Shown piece after piece: positions 18,601 to 30,600 of a stretch of DNA of 64,000 nucleotides (position 1 is its first letter; each line of letters opens with the position of its first letter). Source of the stretch: Deltaproteobacteria bacterium (GTDB lineage Bacteria; Myxococcota_A; UBA9160; UBA6930). The notes below the pieces were generated by a model, which did no database searches, was not told where the DNA came from, and saw nothing but the letters and a program-made list of their open reading frames with translations. The position numbers and the translations under genes are program-made. The DNA is taken from positions 129,408 to 193,407 of the forward strand of contig JAPPPQ010000005.1 of the NCBI GenBank assembly GCA_028817435.1, read 5' to 3'.

Positions 18601-21600
18601 CCAGCACAATCGGATCGTTTTGCGGAATCACCGTCCGCCCCGTCGGCACGCTCACCTGCGTGGCCGGCGCAGTGGTCGGGAAGCCGGCCGGACGGCCGCC
18701 GTCGCCGGGATCGCGCACGGTGACCCGCAAACGCAGCGCCTCATCGCCCTCGTTCAGCGGATCTTGCGTCGTCGGCACGGAAACCGTTTGCGTAGCCATC
18801 GAGCCTGCGGGGAAAGTCACCGTGCCCGCCCGCGGGCCGGTCAGGTCGGGATCGTCCGGATGCGGGCCGCCGTGCTGGCGCGCCAGGCCGGAAGCCGAGG
18901 CCGCGGGAAGCTGCGCGCCGTCGGTCTCCAGCGCCCAATCCACGGTCAAATCCGCCGAAGGCGCAGCGCCGGTCAGGGCAATATCAAACTCGATGGTCTC
19001 GCCTTCCGGCACCATCGCCCGCCGGGCACTTACCGCCAAAGTCCGCGCGGCGTCCACATTTTCAACATTGGCGGTGTGCGCCGCATCGGCCGGGGTGGCA
19101 GACACCATCGCCGCGCCCGCCACGCCCGCTTGCGGCGTCACGCCCGTAAGCGTCAGCGTCACCGTCTCTTCCGGCAAATCGTCGTCCGTGCCGTCTTCAT
19201 CCAGGTTGTCGAAGTTGGCGCGAAGCTGAATCGCAGCCGTCGTCGCGCCCGCCGCAACGGTCGCCGTGCCGGTCAACATTCCGCCCGCGCCGGTGCCCAC
19301 CGCATTCACCGGGTCGCCGTTGGCGTTCAGCAGCAAAATGTCCGGCGCTGCGTCGCTGTTCGCCGCCACGCCGGCCGCCGTATTTTGCGAGTTGCCCACC
19401 GCCGCCGTGAAGGCCACCTCCAGCGTGCCCGCCGAGCCCATCGTTGCGCCGGTCAGGGTCACCGTGAAGCTGGCGTCGCTGCCCTCGGAAACCGAGGCGG
19501 GGCCGCTTACCGAAAGCGTCAACGCATCGTTGTCGGTAATGGCAACCTGGCTGTTCGCCGCATTGGGCTGGGTGGCGCTGATTTCCCCGCCGCCCGCCGC
19601 CAGCGTCGGCGTTCCAATCGCAATGGCGAAGGTCTCCGTGGCCTCGTTCAGCATATCGTCCGCGGCGGTGAAGACGACCGTGGGCGATTCCGTGGTGGCA
19701 GAGGTGCTGCTGGAAGCCGCCACCGCAACCGAACCCGTCAGCGCATCCGCAGCCAGCCCCGCGGCGGAGTTGCCCGTTACATCTGCAGCCGTAATGCCCG
19801 TGCCCGAAATGGTGTAGGGAATGGCCGCATCGGCAGAAAGCTGCGCGCCCGAGAGCACGAACTGGAAGTTGGCCGCGCCGCCTTCGGTAACGCCGCCGGA
19901 GCCGCTGCGCTGCAAAGTCACCGTGAGCGGATCGCTGGCGGCAATTTCCACCGATGCAGAGCCCGAGGCCGCCGAGCCGCCCAGGGAGAGCAGCGGATCC
20001 ACCGCGCCGGCAATGCCGGTCAGCATCACCGTCAGAGTCTCCGCGCTCTCGTTCAGGGAATCGCCGGTAATGGCAATGGTGACGGTCTGCGTATTAGTGC
20101 CAATGGGGAAGGTCACCTGCCCATTGCCGGGGTCGGTGTAATCGCCGGAATCCACGCCCGTGCCCGAAATGGCGTATTCCGCCGTCAACTCGGCATTGCG
20201 CGCGTTGGGGGCGGGGACATCCGTCACCGAGAAGGTGAACACCGCGCTGCCGCCCTCCGATGCCGTCGCCGGAGACGGCCCGCTCACCGTTACATTGTGA
20301 AGCGCCGCCTGGTTTGCGGGAATCGTAACCTGCGCGTCGCCCGTGCCGCTGATGCCGCCGCCGCCGCCGCCGGAGAGCGCGCCCAGCGTCACCACCAGCG
20401 TCTCCGCGGCCTCTTCCAGACCGTCCGGGCTGATGTTGATGGTGATGGTTCCGGTCATTTCGCCGGCGGCAATGGTAATGCTGCCGCTGCCCGGGTCTGT
20501 GGCGTCCGGGCGGGCGGCGTCGTTGGCCGGTCCAATGTTGGCCTGCGCCGAAATCGCAAAGCTGTAAGCCACCGTCACATCGGCGGTGGTTTCGCCGCCG
20601 CTCAGCGTCACCGTAAACGCCGCCGCCTGGCCCTCCGCAACTCCCTCTGCGGGGGTGGACGCCGCCGCCGCAATGCTCGCCGTGGTGGGATCGTTGGCCG
20701 CAATGGTCAGCACGCCGCTGCGCTCGGGGGCATCCGCATCCGCGCCGCCCAGCGAAATGTTCGCGCTGGCCAAGGTGGCGCTGAGCAGGCGCACGGTCAG
20801 CATCTCCGCGTCTTCGTTCAAATCGTCCGCGCGCACCGTGACGGGCTGCGAATAGCTGCCCCCTTGCACCTCCGCGCCGTCAATGGAAAGCGGCGAAGCG
20901 GCCAGGCTGAAATCTCCGTCGGTAACTCCGGCCCCCTCGATGGTGCGGTAGCCCAGCTCCAGATTGCCCTCGAAGCTCACGCCGGTGGGCGTGAAGGTCA
21001 CCGGGAAGTTGGCCTGCGAATTGGCGTCCATCTCCGTGGCGCTCACATCGCCGATGGAAACCATGAGCGGATCGCTGGCCGCAATTACGGGCATGGCCGT
21101 GCCGCCGACAATTTGCGTCGCGGCATTTTGCGCGCCGCCGGCGGTGGGCAGCGAGCTTTCGCCCTGGCGCAGGGAAAGGGCGACGGTGAAGGTCTCGGCC
21201 GCCTCGCTCACGCTGTCGGCAACGGCGCGCGGCAGCGTGAATTCGACCATGTTGGCAGCGCTGCCGTCGCCGGTGCTGCCGGCGGGAATGGTCACATCGC
21301 CGCTCAGCGCTTCTGCGCCGCCGGCAAAATCTGCCGCGCTGGTGACCAGCGCGCCGCCGGTGTGATCCACCGTCCAGGTCAGCAGCGCCGGTGCATTGAG
21401 CGCCAGATTGACGCCGGGAGAGGCGTAGGTGACGGTGCACACCGGGCCTGTGCCGCTGGCCGATTCGGTCAAAGCCGCGGTCATGGTCGAATCGGCGGGG
21501 TCGGGGCAGTTCAGGCTGAAGGTATGGGCTCCATCGTCGCCCCGAATGGTGCCTGTGGCCCGGTAAGCGGCCGCATCGGCGGCGCGCGTCGCCACGCCGG

Positions 21601-24600
21601 CGCCATCGCCCGGCGTGGCCGGCGAGAGCAGGGTTACGATGATGTTCTCATCGCCCTCGGCAACGGTGTCGCCGATAATTTCGAAGTCGAGACTCACACT
21701 GGCGTCGCCCGCGGGAATGCGGACGCTGCCCCGCCCCTGGTTGGAGTCGGCAGACGAATCGTAATCGGCGGTGGGCCAGGTGAAATCGCGGTTGGCATCG
21801 CTGGCGGTGCCGCCGGACGCCTCGCTGCCGCCCAGGGTGTAGGGAATGGTGATATCGCCCGCCGACACGCCGCCCACCAGCGAAATGGTGAAGCTCAGCG
21901 TCTGCGTGCCGGTATCGCCCTCGTCCGCGGACATGGGAGCAGTGACACTGTAGGTAAGGGGGTCATCGTCGGTCACACTCACGGCGGGGCTTTCCAGGCC
22001 CCCGGTCGACACACCCACATAGCCAATGTTGCCGGCCTGGCCGCCGCCATGGCGCAGGCCCGTGGTGCCGGGCGCGGCCAGCGCAACGACCACATTTTCC
22101 GCGGCCTCGTTCAGCGAATCGCCCACCAGATCCAGGACGATATCCAGGCTGGTTACCGTGGCGGCCGTGGCCACCGGGAAAGTCAGCATCCCGCCGGTGT
22201 CGGCCGCGCCAAGGCCGCTGGGCATGGTGATGTCGAACTCCGAGGCGTCCAGAACCGGCGTCCCGCCCGGCCCGCTTACCTCGAAGGGCACGATGAGATC
22301 TCGCGTGCGCGTGCCGCCGCTCAGGGACACCGTGAAGCGGGCCTCGCCGTCCTCGTTCACGCTCTCCGCCTGGGCGGGCGGGCCTGCGGCGCGGGCAACG
22401 CTCACCGCAATGGCATCCGTGGAGTTGTCCTGCACGGTCAGCGTCTGCATGGCGCTGCCGGCAATGGTCACGGGAATGCTCGGGCCGCCCGCCACGGCCG
22501 TGGTGGCGCCGGTAATGGTGATGGTGAAGGTCTCGTCGCCCTCATTCAAATCATCGGCCTCCGCGGCGATGGTAATGTCGCCGGCGGCCCCACTGGTGGA
22601 GAGCGTGGTGCCCATGGGCGTGCCGTAATCGTCCGCTTCGGCGTCGTTGTCCGTGCCGACGGTGGTGCTGCCAAAGGCGACACTGAGCGTAATGTCCTGG
22701 TCGTGCGCGGTGGGGGTGGCGGTGACGGTGAAGTCGTTGCCTTCGGCAACGCTGGCGTTGGTGGCGGCGGCAATGGTGACGGTGACGCCATCGTCGTCGT
22801 CAATCCCCACGCTGGCAGAGCCCGAGCCGCCGTCCGTAATGCTGACGGCCCCGATGGTGGCGGGGGTGATGCTGGCGAGATTGATGGTCAGGGTCAGCGT
22901 CTCGGGGCCTTCAAATGCGTCATCGTTGGTGGCCCGCACGACGAGGTCGTTGCCACCGTCCGTGCCCGCGAGGATTTCCAGGATGCCGGTGGCATCGCCG
23001 GGACCGGCGGTCGAGGGGGCGGTAATGTCGTAATCGGCGGTGGTGATGCCCGTGCCGCCGACGGTGACGGGCACCTCCACATCCACCTCCGTGGTGCCGG
23101 TAAGGGTGACAACAAAGCCGGCCGTCCCGCCGTTCTCGGCGATGTTGCCGCTCTGGCCGGCGCGGCGGGCAATGGTGACGGTGAGCAGATCGCTTGCGCC
23201 GATGGTGACGGTGGCGCTCTGCTGCGCCGTGGTGCCGGAGCGGGCAAAAGAGCCGCCCCCTGCGCCCACCGTCGGCGTGGCGCCCAGGGTGACGATGATG
23301 GTTTCAGCGGCCTCGGCGAAATTGTCGGCGGTCACGCTGATATCCAGACTGGCGCTGGTATCGCCCGCGCTGACGGTGACCGAGGCCGCCGGGGCGGTGT
23401 AGTCGGTGCCGCTGGTGGCGACGCCGGAGGTGGTGACGGGAATCGCAACATCGCCCTCGCTCTCGTCCGCGCCGCTCAGAGTGATGGTGTAAGAGGCCGT
23501 CGCGCTGGCGGCTTCCTCGTCCACCGTGGCGGCATCTGCGGCGATGGAATAGGTAATGGCGTCATCGTCCATGATGGTGGTGGAGGCCGGCGAACCGATG
23601 GCGGTGCCGCCGTCGGCATCGGCATCCGCCACGCTCACCTGCACGGTGAAGACTTCATCCGCCTCGTTCACATTGTCGCCGATGATGGTGACGGTGAAGG
23701 TGCTCGCGGTCGGGAATGTAATGGAGCCGGTGGGAACCACAGGCGGATCGGAGGAATCGAAATCCGCCGCCTCGGTGCCGGTGCCGAGGGTAACGGCCCA
23801 GTTCACCTCGGTGGGGTTTGTAAATGCCGTCCCGCTGAGATTCACCGTGTAGGTAACGGTGGTGTCCCCATCCGTTTCGTTGTGGGTGGCAGCGCCGGTT
23901 ACGGTGAGGGTCCGCGCATCGGCCAGCGGAATGATGTTGACGGTGGCGCGATCCTCGCCCGTGGTGGTGCTGAGGGCAATGGCGCCGCCGGCCGCGCCCA
24001 CAGTCGGGCCGGCGACCACCGGCGGGCCCGCGTCGGGGGCGGTGAGGGTCACCGTCAGACTCTCCGATGTATCCACATCGGCATCCTGTTCCAGGTTGAG
24101 GGTGATGGTGCCGGTGGTGCTGCCCGCCGGAATGATCAGTTGGCCGTTGGTGGTGGTGCTGGCGTCGGTGGTGGCGGTGACATCCGTGTAATCCGCCGCT
24201 TCCACGCCGGAGATGGTGTAGGGAATGGTGGCATCTGCCGCGCTGGCCGTGCTGAGCGTGACGGTGAAGGTGGCGGCGGTGCCCTCCTGGCGCTGGTGGC
24301 CCAGCGCCATATCGTCTTCGTCCGTGCCGGCGTTGGCAATGCTGACGCTGACGGGATCATTGTCGGTAATGTTCACGCTGTCGGTGTTGCCGTTGGTGGC
24401 GTAGGCCACATCGCCCACCGCAATGCGCAACCCCGTGGCGCCGGCCGCCGCGCCGGTGAGCGTCAGCGTCTCGGTGGCCTCGTTCACGGTGTCTTCCAGC
24501 AGATTCACGGTGACGGTGATGGAATCGGTGGCCGTGGGCGTGCCGCTGGTGTCGAAAACCAGGGTGAGGCTGGTGGCCGTGGCGGGCGGGGCGGAATCCG

Positions 24601-27600
24601 CGGTCATGGGATCGCCGTCGTAATCCCCCGTCGGCGCGGTGATGTTGTATTCGCCCTCATCCAGGCCCGAGAAACTGACGGGCACGGTCAGCACGCCGGT
24701 GCGGATTCCGCCGCTCAGCGCGACCGTGAAGCTGGCGGTGGCGGCTTCGGCCACCGAGGACATGGTGCCGCTGTCGCGGGCGATGGTAACCGCGGTGTCG
24801 TCGGCGGCGTTGTCGTTGAGGGTGATGGTGATGGGAGCGCTGGCAATGCGGATGCCTCCCGTCACGGTGCCGGAATCCGTTACGCTGATCTGCACGCTGA
24901 AGCTCTCGGTTGCCTCATTCAGGTCGTCGGCGGCAATGTTGACATCGAAGGCCGTAATGGTGTTGTCAATCGAGTCGTCTTCAAGGGTCGCAGTGCCGGT
25001 GACGGAGCTGAGGTCGGCGGCGGTGGTGGTGATATGGGTCACCGTCCAGGTCACTTCCACCATGTCGGTGCCGTCGCCGCTCAGCTCGCCGCCGCCGGGG
25101 ACGTCGAGCGTGACGGTGAATCGGGGGGAGCCGGTGTTGCCGCTGGCGGGTTCGGTGAAAGTCGTGTTGCTTATGGAGAGAGTGAGGGTGGGATCGAAGG
25201 TGCCCGCGGCGACAATTTCCACATTGGCCGATGCGCCGCTGCTGGCGGCCTGCACGCCGCCGGGGCCGCTGCCGCCGGTTACGGTGAGGGTGAAGGTCTC
25301 CGGCACATCGTCCGGATCCTGCGCGGCCTCTTCCGCAACGGCGATATCAATGCCGTAATCCGGGTTGGTGGCCGCAATGTTGGCGCTGTTGCCGGTGGTC
25401 AGGCTGGCAATGCCGGTGAAGTCGCCGGGGGTAATGCCGGTGCCGCTCAGCGCCCAGTTGACGGTGGTGTCGGCGGTGGCCGTGTGGGTGACTTCCTGCG
25501 TCTGCTGCCCATCGTCGCTGGTGAGAGTCTGGCCGACGAAGGCCAGGGTGAAGCTGGCCGTTTCGCCTTCTGCGGTCTGTGTTTGATCGGCGGTGACGCC
25601 GACCAGCAGCGGATCGTTGGCGGGGATGGTGACGGTGGCCGTGCTGGGGTTGAGGGTCACCTGGCCCGCCAGAGACTCGCCGGGCGCAGGGGAGACCACC
25701 ACCGTGAAGTTCTCTGCGCCCTCGTTCAGCAAATCGTGGGCGGTTTCCACATCGAAGCAGCGCTGGCGGTTGCTGTCGTCAAAGGGGCCGACGGTTTGAT
25801 TGGTAATGGCGGCATAATCGCTGGCCACGGCGGTTCCGGCGTTGGTGCTGGCCGCAAGGGAGAAAGACACGCCGGCCGGGAAATTGGTCCCGGCATCGGG
25901 GGTGGTAACCGCCACGCACATCTCCTCCGATTCGCCGGAAGCCAGCGTCCCGTCGTTGCCGAGCGTCTCTCCCTCGTTAATGGAGAAGGTGGTGCTGGTG
26001 AAGCCCGCCTGGAAATCGCTGAATTGAATGGTGCCCTGGGCGGTGGCGGTGGTGACAACGGCGGTGCCGCTGGTGACGGTGAGGGTGACGGTGAAGTTTT
26101 CGCCGCCTTCCACGGTGCTGTCGTCAAAGGAGTAGAAGGTGCAGGAATCCATCCCCCCGGAGATGCCGCTCGTCTGGAAATTGACCGCCTGCGTGGGAAA
26201 CGCATTGAGGGCCTCGGTGGCGGTTGAACTCGCGCGGAAATCGCCCGGCGTGACATCGTCGCCGCTGATCGTGCAGGTAACCTGCACATTTTCGGTCGCC
26301 CCCGCAAAATTTGAGCCGACCACATCGAACGAGTGATGCTGGCCCTCCGTATTCACCGACGGGAAGGAACTGCCGGTGCGGGTGCTGATTGTAAACTGCG
26401 GCGCATCGCTCACCGCAATCTCCACCGCCAGCGGCGAATCCGCCGTGGCGGTGGCGCCATCTGCGCCGCTGATGGCGCCGAGGCTCAGCTGGAAGGTCTC
26501 CGCCCCTTCCAGGTCGGAATCGTCCAGCGTCCAGACTGTTACATCCTGCGCGGTGTGGCTGGTGAAGCTGAGCGGCGAGGAGCCGGAGCTGGGGAAGCTG
26601 GTCAGCGCGGTGGTGTCGGAGGCATCGCCGGTGGCGCGGAAATCGCCGGCGGCGGCATCGGTGGTGTTGCTGTCGCTGTCGGCCCCCACGGCCCACGCCA
26701 CCGTTACCGTGGTGCCGCTGGCAATGCTGCCGCCGCTGGGCGTAATGCTGAACACCTGCGAGCCGCCCTCTTCAATTGCGCCGCTGGCCGGCGTCTTGCG
26801 GGCCACGGTGAAGGTCAACTGGTCGTTGTCCTGAATATCCACCGTTGCGCTGGCGGTGCCAATGGGCGGCGGCGTGGTTCCGCCGCCGGTGGTGTTGCTG
26901 AGGGTTACGACCAGCGCCTCGGTGGCCTCGTTCACGGTGTCGTCATTTACGGTGAGCGTCACCGTTTGCGCCGTTTGATAATTGGCCGGCGTGAAGGTGA
27001 GGGTGCGGGAAGTGGGGTAGCCGGTGAGATCGTCCGCAGTGCTCACGCCGCTGGCCGCCCAGTCCACGGTCACATCGCTGGTGGGCGCGGGCGGGGCGTC
27101 CCGGCTGGCGACAAAGCTCACGGTGAAGGCCACCGTGCCGACATTTTCATCCACCTGCGTGCCAGTATCCACACTGTTCACATCGCTGACCGAGCTCGCC
27201 AGCGCAATCTCAAACTGCAGCACCGCCCCGGCCTGGCTCGCGGCCACGGTGAGGTCTTGATAGTGGTTGACGGTGGCGTCGGCGTAGCGCGCGCCGGTGG
27301 CCTCCGAAACCACCAGCGAAAACTGCTCGGCGGCTTCGGCCGCGCCGTCATCAGAGGCCGTGAGCTGCAGCGCCACATCCACGCCGCTGGCGGTGCCCTC
27401 GGGCAGGGTCAGCATGCCGCTGTTCTCGGTGAAATCCGTCGCCTGGGTGGCGGCGGTAATTTCCGCCGGGGTGTCAATGCCCGTGCCGTCGTAGAGCGTC
27501 CAGGCCACCTCCACATCGCCGGTCAGCGCGCTGCCCGTGGTCTGCCGGCAGTTGGCGACGGTGGTGGCCGTGCCCTCCACCAAATCGCTCAGCCCCGAAG

Positions 27601-30600
27601 CCGCCGAGCAGGTAACCGCAAGCGCCGCATCGCTGGACAAAATGGTGACATCGTCGCTTGAAGAATCCTCAAAATAAACGACAAGGGCGTTCGCATCGCC
27701 AGTCACCACGGGGTTGGAGATGGCGAAAACAAAGCTCTCATCGCCTTCCACATCGGCGTCGTCGTGAATTTCGAGAGAAATGGTCTGCATTGCGCCGAAG
27801 GCCGTGCTGGCCGGGAAGCGAACGCCGCCAACCGCCTGGGGCAAATTGCGACCCGGCGTGGAGCCGAAATCGGCGGCAGTGGCCTCGTAATCGGCGTTGG
27901 GGGTTCCCACGCCCCAATCCAGTTGCGCGCCGTCGGCCAGCCCGGGGCCCAGATAGGTAACCACGCAATCCAGGTTTGTGCCCTCGGTCACCTGCGAGGG
28001 GCAATCCAGATTGAAAATATGCGCATCGCTGGTCGCAATGGTGGTGGAGACAGTGGACTGGGCAAGGCTCAGACTTGCGGAAGAGGGCTGGCCATTGACG
28101 CGCAAATCGTCAATGACGACGCGGAAGTTCTCTTCCCGTTCGCCCAGGCTGTCGTCGTTGAGGGCAATGGAGAAAGTCGCCGTCGTGCTATCCGTTGCGC
28201 CCGCCGCAAAGCTGATGGCGTCGTCGCCCCTGGGGTAAGTCTGCCCGCCGGTGCCGAAATCGGCCGGCAGGGCCGTATCGTCGCTGGCGGCAACCACCTT
28301 CCAGTCCAGCGTAACGCCGCCGGCCGGAATGGGATCGAGGCCGTTATAGGTGACCGTGTAGATGTGCGCGCTTGAGCCTTCGTTTACCGTGTTGGCAACT
28401 CCGGCCGCGCCATCGGTGCTGAGCGAGAAATAGCCGCCGCGCTGGCGGATGCTCACCTGCCCCTGCGTATCGGTGTGCTGCGAAATGGCCCCGCCGTTGC
28501 CCGTTACGCTGGTGATGGTGACCGTCAGCGTCTCGGGGTTCGTAACGCTGGCCAGCGGCAGGAACACGCGAATATAACGGGGGGCGCTCCAGCTATTGAT
28601 AACTTGAGAGGAAGGGAACGTAATTGATCCGCGGCGCGGATAATTGCTGAGCGCCGCGCCGCTGTCGGCCGGCGCGCCGTTGTCGAAGATGCTGCCGCCC
28701 ACCTCGAAATTGATGGTGGCGCCGCCATGCCGCGTGCTCAAAGTGGGAATATTACTTTCGCTGATGGGGTCGGGATCGCTGCCGGCGTCGTCGCCGTCGG
28801 GACCGTAGAAAGTGATGGGAAAGGCCAAAAGTATGCCGGAAGCGGCGGCGGCCCGGCGCAGTGCCTTCGTCGAATCGGAGAGATCTGCCCTGACCTCGGT
28901 TGCGGCAGCCACCGCCGGAACGCCGCCGATCACGCTCCCGATTGCGGTCTCGCCGTCGTCGGCGCTGCCAAGCTGTATGCGGGTGGCATTGCCAATGCCC
29001 ACCACCAGCCTGCCGGTATCGGCGCTGCCGCTGTCAATGGAGAAATCCTGGCTGAAGGCGCCGATGTTCGCGCCGATGTGCCGGGCATTTTCCGGCGATT
29101 TCACGGCGAAAGTTTCCCGCGAGTCTTCAGTGCCGTGGCCATCGTCGAACAGCGTGAAGGGCAAATTGATATACCAGGGGCCGGTGGTTTGGGCCGCCAC
29201 GGTGGCCGGAATGCGCGTCCAGCCGGAGGGCAGGCTGTGGTAAATGCGCGTCTCGGTGCAATCTGCGTTGCGGCACTGCAGGAAGTCGTCCCGCTCCACC
29301 GGCGCGCCGCTGGCGGCATCGGCAATTTCCCAATGCACCAGGGCATCGGCCTGGGGACGGCCGCCGGCGGCGGGGAACACCAACTGGAAGCGCAGCACAT
29401 GGTCGTTGCCGGAGGGGGCGGCTTCCTGCCAACTGCCGTCGGCATTGTCGCCGTCGGTATCGGTGCCGCGAATGGCCCGCACGGTGATGGTGGCCGCATC
29501 GTTGGCGCTGATGAAGCTGCCGCGCCCGGCAATTTCGCCCACTTCGCCGGGGCGGTCGGTGGTGACCTGGAAGATGTATGCCTCGTCCGGCTCGTTGAGC
29601 GAATCATCTGTCACCGTGTAGTTGACGGTGAACATTTCGGTGTCGTCGGCCGGCCAGGAGGTAATGGTCAATCGCTGCCGCGCAATGACGGTGTGCCCCC
29701 GCACGCTGTCCGAGGAAAAGATGGTGTCAATGCCGTTGGAACCGGCCGTGCCCTCGAAGGCCACGCCCGTGGAGCCCAGCGTGACGCTTGTGACATCGAG
29801 ATCGCCTGTGCCCGCCGGGCGCACAATGCGGGTATCGCCGTGGCGGTTGACGCCGAGCAGGCGCCAGACGACCGTCAGCGGGTTGTCCGCATCCAGGGTG
29901 CCGGTGGGCGCGTCGCCGCGGAAATTGACCTGGTAGGTGCGGGTGGCGGCTTCGGCGACTGCGCCGCCGGTGGTGCTGAGGCCCGCGCCCGAGGTGAATT
30001 GGAGCCACGCAGGGGTGTTCCTGCCCCTGCCCCCGGAGAGCCGAAGCACGGGGTTGCCGTGGGTGTCGCCGGAGAGCGCGTAGTCATTGAAGTCCACATA
30101 GGGAAGCGGAATTTGGGAACAACCCGCATCTGCGGGAGCAATGCAGTTGTTGGTCGCGGCAATGAGCCCCACTCCTATCTGGTAAGCGGAAGCGCCAGAT
30201 CCGGTGGTTATGGATACATCGGTAGCCACCTCCAGATCAACCGAAGTCTCGCCCTGCTCAATTACCACCCAGCCGTAGCCCCTGGCGGGGGTCGGGTTGT
30301 CAATGTTCCGCCCCAAGCGCCTTTGAATTACCCGGCCGGCGCTGGGAATGAGCCGGTCGCGAACCGACAGAAAGGGATTCCGGGCACCGGCGGTGGTGGG
30401 AATGAAAACCCGCTTCACACCGTCGGCGAGCACCTGCCAGCGGCGGTTTCCATCGCTGGCCTCTCCGCCGGCATGGAAGGTGAACCAAATGCGGTAATCG
30501 GCGTCTGCGCCGGTCTGCGCATCGCCCGTGGCCGTATCGTCGTCGGTAAGGGTGAAGGTGAAGGTCGCCCGGTCGCCCCGATAGCTGACGCCGCTGCGCC

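Noticed and set aside
15593-26227. Uninterrupted 3,544-codon reading frame opposite the giant gene
   Set aside because: It mirrors the codon bias of the Calx-beta gene on the other strand, has no family motifs and starts at the end of the helicase. Similar long antisense frames occur opposite the methylases and the TonB receptor, all explained by high GC.
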